Shown: piece after piece, positions 1-5,137 of the stretch
Position numbering within the stretch: the first letter of the stretch is position 1
Layout of the letters: the number at the start of each line of letters is the position of its first letter
Source: Micromonosporaceae bacterium
Lineage (GTDB): Bacteria; Actinomycetota; Actinomycetes; Mycobacteriales; Micromonosporaceae
Reading direction: 5' to 3'
DNA length: 5,137 nt
NCBI GenBank assembly: GCA_019690055.1
Contig: JADGGF010000344.1
Coordinates: 1-5,137 of the forward strand
Made by a program: the position numbers and the translations under genes
Notes under the pieces: model-generated
Database searches by the model: none
Told to the model about the DNA's origin: nothing
What the model saw: the letters and a program-made list of their open reading frames with translations, nothing else

Positions 1-120
1 CCGGGCCACACCCGTGCCCGCCAATCGGAATTTATCAACATAAGATCAAATAGAAGCCGCGACAGCCTTGATCACCACTTACCGAAAGACCGAGGCTAGC
101 CCCGTTTTCCGCACTGACCG
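1..120. other. AT-rich leader region, no assignable gene
   Basis: This stretch is clearly richer in A and T (especially about 28-60) than the rest of the window. The plus frames end quickly: stops lie at 41-43, 51-53 and 97-99. Any of these could be the tail of a gene entering from the left, but no recognisable motif is present. On the minus strand a short frame beginning with ATG at 44 runs off the left edge; it too has no recognisable features. The base composition could reflect the outer end of the insertion sequence whose transposase remnant follows, with a possible IS left end somewhere near 94, but no matching inverted repeat is available because the right end of the element is gone. 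Confidence 0.4.
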
Positions 121-498
121 AATGTAAGTAAAGATCATCTTTGGGTGGACCGAGCGATGCTCGGCGCAACCGTTGCGACGCAAGCGATCTGCCCCGAATG
201 CGAACAGCGAGCAGCCGGGTGAAGGAGCGGCCGCTGGCGCGCATCCGCGATCTGCCGGTCGCGAACCAGCAGGTGGCGCTGTGGTGGCGCAAGCGCCGCC
301 TGGCCTGCCTGGAGCCGGCCTGTCCGCGGGCGTCGTTTACGCAGGTCAGTGCCGAGATCCCGCCCCGGTCGCGGCGACCGGCCGGCTGCGCCAACGGCTG
401 GCTGAGGCGGTCGCCGAGTCGAACCGGGCAGTGTCCGAGGTCGCCGCCGAGTACGGCTTGGCCTGGCGCACCGCGCATCGGGCGCTCGTGGCTGCCTC
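121..498 (+). pseudogene. ISL3-family transposase, N-terminal remnant with two frameshifts
   Basis: This is the broken start of an ISL3-family transposase, which would cut and rejoin its own element's ends. Three pieces in successive frames read as one protein. Frame 1 (about 121-207) holds a CPEC zinc knuckle at 190-201. Frame 3 (about 207-374) holds VKERPLARIRDLPV (219-260), a WWRKRR stretch (282-299) and a second cysteine pair, C-x4-C, at 306-323. Frame 2 (374-498) holds a helix-turn-helix-like stretch ending in AWRTAHRALVAA. Each switch is explained by loss of one base, near 207 and near 374. Family members are about 400 residues long and carry a DDE catalytic domain. Here only about 120 residues of zinc-binding and DNA-binding region remain and the catalytic part is absent. 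The homology stops abruptly where flotillin sequence begins. The original start is unclear; GTG 145 or ATG 157 lie in frame. Family assignment is from recognised motifs, not from a search. The fragment cannot be active. Confidence 0.75.
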
Positions 499-1685
499 GG
501 CCGCAAGGGCCGCTCGATCGCCGCCGCGGACGGCACGACCTCGACCGACCTGTCCGGCCAGAAGGTTGTCATGGGCGCGGCGGTCTTCGTGCTGCCGGTC
601 GTGCAGAAGTTGCAGGTGATGAGCCTGGCCAGCCGGCGGATCCACGTGGAGATCCAGGGCGCGGTGAGCAAGCAGGGCATCCGGGCCGACCTGCAGGGCG
701 TGGCGATCGTCAAGGTGGGTGGCACCGAGGACGCGATCCGGGCCGCCGCCCAGCGGTTCCTGCACCAGCAGGATGGGATCGAGGAATCTACCCGTGAGGT
801 ACTCGCCGGTGCCCTGCGCTCGATCGTCGGTCGGCTGACCATCGAGGAGATCATCCGCGACCGGGCGGCCTTCGCCTCGGCCGTCGCCGAGGAGGCCGAG
901 CACTCGCTGACCAACCAGGGCCTGGTGCTCGACACGTTCCAGCTCCAGGACATCACCACCGAGGGCACGTACCTGCAGGACCTCGGTCGGCCCGAGGCCG
1001 CCCGGGTCATGCGCGACGCGGCGATCGCCGAGGCGCACGCCCGCCGCGAGGCCGAGCAGGAGCGGTTGCTCGCCGAGGAGGCGATCGCCAAGGCCCAGCG
1101 CAACCTCGCGCTCAAGCAGGCCGCCATCCAGGCCGAGATCGACGCCGCCCAGGCCCGGTCGGCCGCGGCCGGACCGCTGGCCGAGGCCGAGCAGCAGAAG
1201 GTGGCCGAGCGCAACGCGGAGCTCAAGGAGGTCAGCTCGACACCGAGGTGCGCAAGCCGGCCGACACCGAGCGTTACCGGGTGGAGCAGGAGGCCCAGGC
1301 CCGCAAGAACGCCGCCATCGCCGAGGCCGAGGCGGCCACCATCGCCGCCGCCGAGGCGCAGGCTATGCAGAGCCGGGCCGACGCGTTCGGCGCGTACGGC
1401 GAGGCGGCCGTGCTCGACCCGCTCCTCACGGTGCTGCCGCAACTCGTCAGCGCGGCGGCCGCGCCGGTCGGGGCGATCGACAAGCTCACCGTCATCTCCA
1501 CCGACGGCGCCTCGTCGCTCACGAAGTCCGTGGCGTCGACCGTGGCGCAGGGGCTGCAGCTCGGCACCGACCTCACCGGCGTCGACCTGAGCCAGCTGCT
1601 GGCCCGGCTCGCCCAGCGCTCCAGCGAGCGCCAGGCGGCGAGCGTCCCCGACGGCCGGGCCGTCACCGCCGGGACCACCGAGTGA
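499..1685 (+). pseudogene. flotillin/SPFH-domain protein, 5'-truncated and frameshifted
   Basis: Flotillins are membrane-anchored scaffold proteins of lipid microdomains, with an SPFH domain followed by a long coiled coil. Here the frame-1 part (499-about 1230) begins inside the SPFH domain with GRKGRS, then STDLSGQKVVMG (541-576), SLASRRI (622-642), KVGGTEDAIRAAAQRFL (from 712) and LVLDTFQLQDI (922-954). An Ala/Glu/Arg-rich coiled coil runs from about 985 to 1375. Near 1230 the frame changes: LDTEVRKPAD and everything after it, including FGAYGEAAVLD (1386-1418), STDGASSL (from 1497) and TGVDLSQLLARL (1575-1610), read in frame 3 to the TGA at 1683-1685. One lost base in an expected Arg-Gln pair explains the shift. 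The N-terminal membrane segment, start codon and promoter are missing, because upstream sequence is transposase in another frame. The coiled coil also seems shorter than in relatives I recall. An ATG at 571 has an AGAAGG five bases upstream, so a truncated soluble product cannot be excluded, but a working flotillin is unlikely. Confidence 0.85.
1225..1232 (+). promoter_or_regulatory. internal Shine-Dalgarno-like AAGGAGGT at the flotillin frameshift
   Basis: An AAGGAGGT lies exactly at the flotillin frame change. A GTG at 1248-1250 follows in the downstream frame with 15 bases between, longer than the usual 5-9, and would start a 145-residue protein made of the flotillin C-terminus. The motif is probably by-product of the one-base loss: restoring a C after GAG would give an Arg codon and destroy it. 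Use as a real ribosome binding site is doubtful. Confidence 0.2.
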
Positions 1686-1696
1686 TTTACGTAAAT
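1685..1696. repeat. perfect 12-bp palindrome ATTTACGTAAAT
   Basis: ATTTACGTAAAT is a perfect self-complementary 12-mer that begins on the last base of the flotillin stop codon. It is strikingly AT-rich between GC-rich flanks. It could be an operator for a dimeric regulator or a leftover of the rearrangement. It lies about 160 bp upstream of the MFS promoter, far for a classical operator. Its role is unknown. Confidence 0.5.
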
Positions 1697-1796
1697 GGAT
1701 CAGCACCGTCGACGGGTGAGCGGCGCCGGTCAGGTCGGCGACGCCCCGTGCGGCCACGACGCCGCCGGTGACACACGCCGGTCGAGTTACCAACGC

Positions 1797-1814
1797 CACG
1801 GGGTGACCACCGTG
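1797..1814. repeat. imperfect 18-bp palindrome upstream of the MFS promoter
   Basis: CACGG at 1797-1801 and CCGTG at 1810-1814 are perfect complements flanking GGTGACCA, which is itself partly symmetric. The site lies about 43 bp upstream of the MFS -10 box, a possible position for a regulator site. In such GC-rich DNA, five-base arms arise easily by chance, so the call is weak. Confidence 0.2.
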
Positions 1815-1856
1815 TCGGGTGCGCGATCGGCCCCGCGGTTGGCTGGGCGCGCGTCG

Positions 1857-1862
1857 TAGGCT
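1857..1862 (+). promoter_or_regulatory. -10 box TAGGCT, leaderless-type promoter of the MFS gene
   Basis: TAGGCT fits the actinobacterial -10 pattern TANNNT. Seven bases (CACCGAG) separate it from the ATG at 1870, so transcription would start at or next to the A of ATG. No Shine-Dalgarno sequence lies upstream, as expected for a leaderless message. No convincing -35 box is visible at normal spacing; a TTGGCT at 1839-1844 is only 12 bases away. Confidence 0.6.
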
Positions 1863-1869
1863 CACCGAG

Positions 1870-3228
1870 ATGCAGTCCGCGACGGAGACGGCCGCCCGCA
1901 CCGCGACCCGGCACAACCTGCGCGCGGTCCTGGCGCGGCCGGCGTTCCGCCGACTGGTGGCGGCGCGGTGGTTGAGCCAGGCCGCCGACGGGTGGTTCCA
2001 GGCCGGTCTCGCCGGCAGCATCTTCTTCAACCCGGAGCGCGCCGCGAACCCGCTGGAGATGACGGCGGCGTTTGCGGTGCTCCTGGTGCCGTACTCGGCC
2101 CTGGGACCCTTCGTGGGCGTGTTCCTCGACCGGTGGAACCGGCGAACCTCGCTCGCGATGGCGAACCTGGCGCGCGCCGTGTTCGTCGTTCCGGCCGCGA
2201 TCTGCGTGTGGTTCGCGCAGTACAACGCGCTGTTCCTGGTCTGCGCCCTGCTCGTGGTCGCGCTGAACCGCTTCTTCCTGGCCGGCGTCTCGGCCGCCCA
2301 GCCGCATGTGGTCGACGCGCCCCGGCTGGTCACGGCCAACTCGTTCGCCACCACCGCCGGCACGGTCTGCTACTCGGGCAGCCTCGGGGTGGCCGGCTTC
2401 ACGATCCAGGCCCTCGGCACCCAGCAGCACCACTACGCGGCCGTGTCGTTGGTGGCCAGCGCCGGCTACCTGGTCGCCGCGTTGATCATGCTCGCCTCGT
2501 TCCGGCCGACCGCGCTCGGCCCCGTCGACAGCGAGCGCCCACCGGTCACCGTGCTGCGCGGCCTGGCCATGACCGTGGTCGGGATGGTGGCCGGCCTGCG
2601 GCACCTGACCCGACGGCCGGTCGCGGCCGCCGCGCTGCTGGCCCAGGCCGGGCACCGGATGCTCTTCGGGCTGCTCACCCTGACCACCCTGCTGCTGTAC
2701 CGCAACCATTACGCGGACGGCGACGCCGGCGCGTCGATCGTGGGCCTCATCCCGGTCGCGGGCGCGGCCGCGATGGGGTCGCTGCTCGCCGCCGTGGTGA
2801 CCCCGCCCATGGTGCGCCGGGTCGGGCCGGTGCGGTGGCTGGTCACGGTGACGGCCGGGGTGGCGGTGCTCGTCCCCCTGCTCGGCCTGCCGGTACTGGC
2901 CGCGCTGACGGTGGTGGGCTCCTTCGTGGTGAGCCTCGGCGCGCAGACAACGAAAATCATCACTGAGACGACGCTGCAGATCGAGGTGGACGACGACTTC
3001 CGCGGCCGCGTGTTCAGCGTCAACGACACCGGGTTCAACCTGTTCTTCGTGCTCGGGCTGCTCGTCGGGGCGCTGGTCCTGCCGCCGAGCGGAGTGTCCG
3101 CGGTTGCCCTGCTCGGGGCGGGCGTGGGGTACGGCCTCGTGGCGGCGGCGTACGGCGTCGCCAACCGGCGCATCGCCCAGCGGCCATCGGCCACCCCGAC
3201 CCCCGAACCGGTCTCGACCGGCGGCTAG
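1870..3228 (+). CDS. MFS transporter (substrate unknown)
   Basis: This is a 452-residue integral membrane protein of the major facilitator superfamily, a normal length for a 12-helix member. Long hydrophobic segments alternate with charged loops. The loop after the second helix reads GPFVGVFLDRWNRR (residues 79-92), matching the MFS motif A pattern of a Gly-rich turn followed by D-R-x-x-R-R. A hydrophilic stretch at about 211-230 separates the two halves. A later loop contains DDDFRGRVFSVND (374-386), a sequence I associate with MFS_3/enterobactin-exporter-like proteins, so export is more likely than uptake. The C-terminus is a short Pro/Thr-rich tail (439-452). ATG 1870 was chosen over the in-frame GTG at 1819 because the TAGGCT box lies seven bases before it and because the extra 17 residues are Arg-rich and lie across that promoter. 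The gene converges on the CCA-adding enzyme gene across 72 bp. Substrate cannot be read from the sequence. Confidence 0.9.
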   Translation: MQSATETAARTATRHNLRAVLARPAFRRLVAARWLSQAADGWFQAGLAGSIFFNPERAANPLEMTAAFAVLLVPYSALGPFVGVFLDRWNRRTSLAMANLARAVFVVPAAICVWFAQYNALFLVCALLVVALNRFFLAGVSAAQPHVVDAPRLVTANSFATTAGTVCYSGSLGVAGFTIQALGTQQHHYAAVSLVASAGYLVAALIMLASFRPTALGPVDSERPPVTVLRGLAMTVVGMVAGLRHLTRRPVAAAALLAQAGHRMLFGLLTLTTLLLYRNHYADGDAGASIVGLIPVAGAAAMGSLLAAVVTPPMVRRVGPVRWLVTVTAGVAVLVPLLGLPVLAALTVVGSFVVSLGAQTTKIITETTLQIEVDDDFRGRVFSVNDTGFNLFFVLGLLVGALVLPPSGVSAVALLGAGVGYGLVAAAYGVANRRIAQRPSATPTPEPVSTGG

Positions 3229-3241
3229 CCGACCGGCGGGG

Positions 3242-3277
3242 CGCCCTCAGACCGTACCGGCGGATCTCCCGAGGGCG
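3242..3277. terminator. possible bidirectional terminator between convergent genes
   Basis: CGCCCTC (3242-3248) and GAGGGCG (3271-3277) are perfect 7-bp inverted repeats around a 22-base loop, centred in the 72-bp gap between two convergent genes. A second small hairpin, CCGGT-CTCG-ACCGG (3208-3221), and the palindrome CGGCTAGCCG (3222-3231) overlap the MFS stop. No T-run follows on either strand, as is common in actinobacterial terminators. The long loop lowers confidence. Confidence 0.4.
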
Positions 3278-3300
3278 ATCGGGCAGAGCGAGCACCAGAA

Positions 3301-4761
3301 TTAGCGCAGGCCGTGCTCGCGGGCCCAGGCCATGAGCTCGGCCTCGGCCTCCTCGCGGGAGAGGGGGCCCCGCTCCAGGCGCAACTCCTTGAGGTGACGC
3401 CACGCCTGGCCCACCAGCGGGCCCGGCGGGATGCCCAGCAGCCGCATGATCTCGTTGCCGTCCAGGTCAGGCCGGACCTTGGCCAGGTTCTCCTCCTCGG
3501 CCAGGCGCTGGATGCGCGCCTCGAGCGCGTCGTAGTCGGCGGCGAGCCGGGCCGCCTTGCGCTTGTTGCGGGTCGTGCAGTCCGACCGGATGAGCTTGTG
3601 CAGGCGGGGGAGCAGGTGGCCGGCGTCGGTGACGTACCGGCGGACCGCCGAGTCGGTCCACTCGCCGCGGCCGTACCCGTAGAAGCGCAGGTGCAGCAGC
3701 ACCAGCTCGGCCACGTCGGACACCACGTCCTTGGGGTAGCGCAGCGCGCGCAGCCGCTGGCGGGCCATCTTCGACCCGACCACCTCGTGGTGGTGGAAGC
3801 TCACCCGGCCGTCGCGGCCGACCGCCTTGGTGGCCGGCTTGCCGATGTCGTGCAGCAGCGCGGCCAGGCGCAGCACCAGGTCGGGCCCGGAATCCTCGTG
3901 CCGCATCACGTTGGACAGCACGGTGAGCGTGTGCTCGTAGACGTCCTTGTGCTGGGCGTGCTCGTCGATCGTCAGCCGGAGCGCCGGCAGCTCGGGCAGG
4001 AACCGCTCGGCCAGACCGGTGTCGACGAGCAGCCGCAGCCCGGCGACGGGGTCGGCGCCGAGCAACAGCTTGCTGAACTCCGCCTGGATCCGCTCCGCCG
4101 TGATGCGATCGAGGTCGGCGGCCATCGCCCGCATGGCCTCCACCACCTCGGGCGCCACGGTGAACTGAAGCTGAGAGGCGAAGCGGGCCGCCCGCAGCAT
4201 GCGCAGCGGATCGTCGGCGAACGACTGCTCGGGCGGACCGGGCGTACGGATGATGCGGGCCGCCAGGTCCCGGCGACCGCCGTACGGGTCGGTGAGCTCG
4301 TGGCCGGGCAGGCTCACCGCCATCGCGTTGATGGCGAAGTCCCGCCGGGCGAGGTCGTCGACGAGGCTCGTGCCGTAGCGGACCACGGGCTTGCGGCTCA
4401 CGCCGTCGTACGCCTCGGCCCGAAACGTCGTGATCTCAAGCGTGGGTCCGCGGCCCCGCTGGGCGCCGATCGTCCCGAAGTCGCGGCCGATGTCCCAGAT
4501 CTGCCGAGCCCAGCCCTTGAGCACCTCGATGGTCTCGTCCGGCGTGGCGTCGGTGGTGAAGTCGAGGTCGGTCGGCTCGTGGCCGTTGCCGAGCCGGCCG
4601 AGCAGCGCATCGCGCACCGACCCGCCGACCAGGTGCAGTTGGAACCCAGCCTTCTCGAACCGCCGGCCGAGCTCGTCGGCGATCGGCGGAATCAACGACG
4701 CCAGCGCCCGTCGCTGGTGCGCGGTGAGGGCGACGGTGCTGGTCGAACGCGACTCGGACAT
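3301..4761 (-). CDS. pcnA: CCA tRNA nucleotidyltransferase (poly(A) polymerase family, HD domain)
   Basis: This 486-residue protein belongs to the class II nucleotidyltransferases that add CCA to the 3' end of tRNAs in the cytoplasm, using CTP and ATP without a template. The catalytic head shows LVGGSVRDALLGR (44-56), the metal-binding DLDF (65-68), the RRDFAINAMA motif (139-148) and DPLRMLRAARF (184-194), which are the conserved signatures of the family. An HD domain follows, with HAQHKDVYEHTL (268-279), LLHDIGKP (302-309) and HHHE (323-326), suggesting an added phosphohydrolase activity. The length matches actinobacterial relatives (about 480). A short GHEPT-containing loop (60-64) precedes the catalytic aspartates. 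ATG 4761 is supported by a TAGGCT box ending nine bases upstream. All key residues are present, so the gene looks functional. Relatives are named pcnA or cca, and a poly(A) polymerase role cannot be excluded from sequence, but as the expected housekeeping copy in a CCA-dependent actinobacterium, CCA addition is the better call. Confidence 0.95.
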   Translation of the reverse strand: MSESRSTSTVALTAHQRRALASLIPPIADELGRRFEKAGFQLHLVGGSVRDALLGRLGNGHEPTDLDFTTDATPDETIEVLKGWARQIWDIGRDFGTIGAQRGRGPTLEITTFRAEAYDGVSRKPVVRYGTSLVDDLARRDFAINAMAVSLPGHELTDPYGGRRDLAARIIRTPGPPEQSFADDPLRMLRAARFASQLQFTVAPEVVEAMRAMAADLDRITAERIQAEFSKLLLGADPVAGLRLLVDTGLAERFLPELPALRLTIDEHAQHKDVYEHTLTVLSNVMRHEDSGPDLVLRLAALLHDIGKPATKAVGRDGRVSFHHHEVVGSKMARQRLRALRYPKDVVSDVAELVLLHLRFYGYGRGEWTDSAVRRYVTDAGHLLPRLHKLIRSDCTTRNKRKAARLAADYDALEARIQRLAEEENLAKVRPDLDGNEIMRLLGIPPGPLVGQAWRHLKELRLERGPLSREEAEAELMAWAREHGLR

Positions 4762-4770
4762 CGGGTGGCC

Positions 4771-4776
4771 AGCCTA
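4771..4776 (-). promoter_or_regulatory. -10 box TAGGCT of the CCA enzyme gene
   Basis: On the minus strand TAGGCT is followed by nine bases and the ATG at 4761, so the transcript would have a leader of only about two or three bases. The hexamer is identical to that of the MFS gene. No Shine-Dalgarno sequence and no clear -35 box are seen. Confidence 0.55.
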
Positions 4777-4814
4777 TCGGCCCACCGCCGGGCCGGCGCA
4801 GGCGAAACCCCGGC

Positions 4815-4845
4815 ATGGCGGTCGGCCCGCGGCCGACGCCGCCAT
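4815..4845. repeat. 13-bp-stem inverted repeat in the divergent intergenic region
   Basis: ATGGCGG-TCGGCC (4815-4827) pairs with GGCCGA (4831-4836) and CCGCCAT (4839-4845), leaving a three-base CGC loop and a two-base bulge (CG, 4837-4838). The whole stem has 13 pairs. It sits about 40-70 bp upstream of the CCA gene -10 box and over 110 bp upstream of the rightward -10 box. No T-run follows, so a terminator is less likely than an operator or a structural element. Confidence 0.5.
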
Positions 4846-4890
4846 ATCCCGCCCAGTATGCGGCGCAAGCCGCCAAATCCCGGCCAGTCC
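4838..4890. repeat. degenerate direct repeat, ~31-bp period, with a GCAA-loop hairpin
   Basis: The unit GCCGCCAWATCCCGSCCAGT occurs at 4838-4857 and 4869-4888, with 18 of 20 bases identical and a 31-bp offset. Weaker look-alikes occur near 4796-4816 (GCGCAGGCGAAACCCCGGC) and near 4900. The GCCGC of the second copy is also the 3' arm of a small hairpin, GCGGC-GCAA-GCCGC (4860-4873), and the GCCGCC of the first copy overlaps the 3' arm of the larger hairpin at 4815-4845. The pattern is hairpin followed by ATCCCGSCCAGT, seen twice. Function is unknown. Confidence 0.45.
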
Positions 4891-4957
4891 TGTGGCTCCC
4901 GCCGCCGTTGCCGGCCCGGACGGGGTCGCCCACCCGCCACGAGGCCCGCGCACCGGA

Positions 4958-4963
4958 TAGTGT
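4958..4963 (+). promoter_or_regulatory. -10 box TAGTGT, leaderless-type promoter of the rightward gene
   Basis: TAGTGT matches TANNNT and is separated by seven bases (GCGTGCC) from the ATG at 4971, the same spacing as at the MFS gene. No Shine-Dalgarno sequence is present. A -35 box is not evident. Confidence 0.5.
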
Positions 4964-4970
4964 GCGTGCC

Positions 4971-5137
4971 ATGACTGCCTGGGGCGAGGGCGACCGTCCA
5001 GAGGACAGAGACGCCGCTGGCGTCCTGCCACGGGATCCAGACGCCACGGGCGTCCTGCCGCGCTACCCGGGCGGTCTGGATGCGCCGACACACGTCTATC
5101 CCACCGTGCCGTCGCGACCCTCCGGTCCCACCACCCC
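4971..5137 (+). CDS. N-terminus of an unidentified protein, proline-rich with decapeptide repeat (partial)
   Basis: An open frame starts at ATG 4971 and runs without a stop to the window edge, giving 55 codons. Its start is supported by the TAGTGT box seven bases upstream and its divergence from the CCA enzyme gene. The visible part is hydrophilic, rich in Pro, Asp, Gly, Arg and Thr, has no signal peptide or membrane segment and is probably disordered. Residues 14-23 and 24-33 are two copies of DA[A/T]GVLPR[D/Y]P. In many actinobacteria the gene next to the CCA enzyme in this orientation begins a cluster with a NUDIX hydrolase, a large membrane-associated protein and the lipid II flippase MurJ. 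A long disordered cytosolic tail would fit the start of a membrane protein such as MurJ, but this is inference from gene order only. The fold and function cannot be read from these residues. Confidence 0.65.
   Translation, partial: MTAWGEGDRPEDRDAAGVLPRDPDATGVLPRYPGGLDAPTHVYPTVPSRPSGPTT
5010..5069 (+). repeat. tandem 30-bp repeat encoding DA[A/T]GVLPR[D/Y]P twice
   Basis: Two adjacent in-frame 30-bp units (5010-5039 and 5040-5069) share 23 of 30 bases and eight of ten residues. Several differences are synonymous third-position changes (CCA/CCG, CGG/CGC), so the peptide appears selected and not just recently duplicated. Further copies could lie beyond the window. Confidence 0.7.

Noticed and set aside
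60..120. Left terminal inverted repeat of the ISL3 element near 94
   Set aside because: A plausible GGC-type end is present, but the right end of the element is deleted, so no inverted partner exists in the window and no target duplication can be seen.
1222..1245. Programmed -1 ribosomal frameshift in the flotillin
   Set aside because: The AAGGAGGT could act as a stimulator, but no slippery X-XXY-YYZ heptamer is present at the switch, and the gene is already truncated at its 5' end. A simple one-base loss is enough.
1819..1869. Upstream GTG start extending the MFS protein by 17 residues
   Set aside because: The extension is Arg-rich, lies across the -10 box and has no Shine-Dalgarno. ATG 1870 has the leaderless-type promoter at the correct distance.
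135..2363. A 742-codon open frame on the minus strand
   Set aside because: It spans the transposase remnant, the flotillin and the MFS gene on the opposite strand. It is Arg/Ser/Ala-rich with no motif and exists because stop codons are rare at this GC content.
1687..2709. A 340-codon minus-strand open frame over the MFS start
   Set aside because: It is a shadow of the MFS gene, rich in Arg, Gly, Gln and His, without motifs or promoter.
4838..4890. CRISPR-like array in the divergent intergenic region
   Set aside because: There are only two good copies, the repeats are imperfect, the gaps are about 11 bases, and there are no cas genes.
3313..4974. A 553-codon plus-strand open frame opposite the CCA enzyme gene
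   Set aside because: It is an antisense shadow of a gene with all family motifs. Its composition (Gly/Arg/Val/His/Gln-rich) has no recognisable domain, and it has no sensible start.

Overview
The window comes from a very GC-rich genome whose reading frames follow a strong G/C third-position preference. Three genes have a TANNNT -10 box only 7-9 nt before the start codon, so their transcripts are probably leaderless or nearly so. This points to an actinobacterium. The CCA-adding enzyme facing an MFS transporter, and the flotillin sequence type, would fit the Micromonosporaceae, but that placement is inference.

Region 1 (1-120) is relatively AT-rich. No gene can be assigned to it.

Region 2 (121-1685) is a decayed composite. 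A broken ISL3-family transposase N-terminus (121-498, two single-base losses) is joined at about 495-502 to the interior of a flotillin/SPFH gene (499-1685). The flotillin lacks its promoter, start codon and membrane anchor and carries one more single-base loss at about 1230. The flanking genes on the right are intact. The damage therefore looks like real pseudogenisation, probably by an IS-linked deletion, and not random sequence error.

Region 3 (1686-3300) starts with a perfect 12-bp AT-rich palindrome right after the flotillin stop. It continues with an intact 452-residue MFS transporter read from a leaderless-type promoter, and ends in a short convergent intergenic stretch with a long-loop inverted repeat.

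Region 4 (3301-4761, minus strand) is a full-length CCA tRNA nucleotidyltransferase/poly(A) polymerase family gene with an internal HD domain. It makes or repairs the 3' CCA end of tRNAs.

Region 5 (4762-5137) is a 209-bp divergent intergenic region with two hairpins and degenerate direct repeats spaced about 31 bp. It is followed by the first 55 codons of a rightward gene with a leaderless-type start and a disordered, proline-rich N-terminus containing a tandem decapeptide repeat.

The MFS gene and the CCA gene are convergent; the CCA gene and the last gene are divergent. No multi-gene system, CRISPR array, phage module or RNA gene was found. The most informative features are the IS-flotillin breakpoint and the structured divergent intergenic region.
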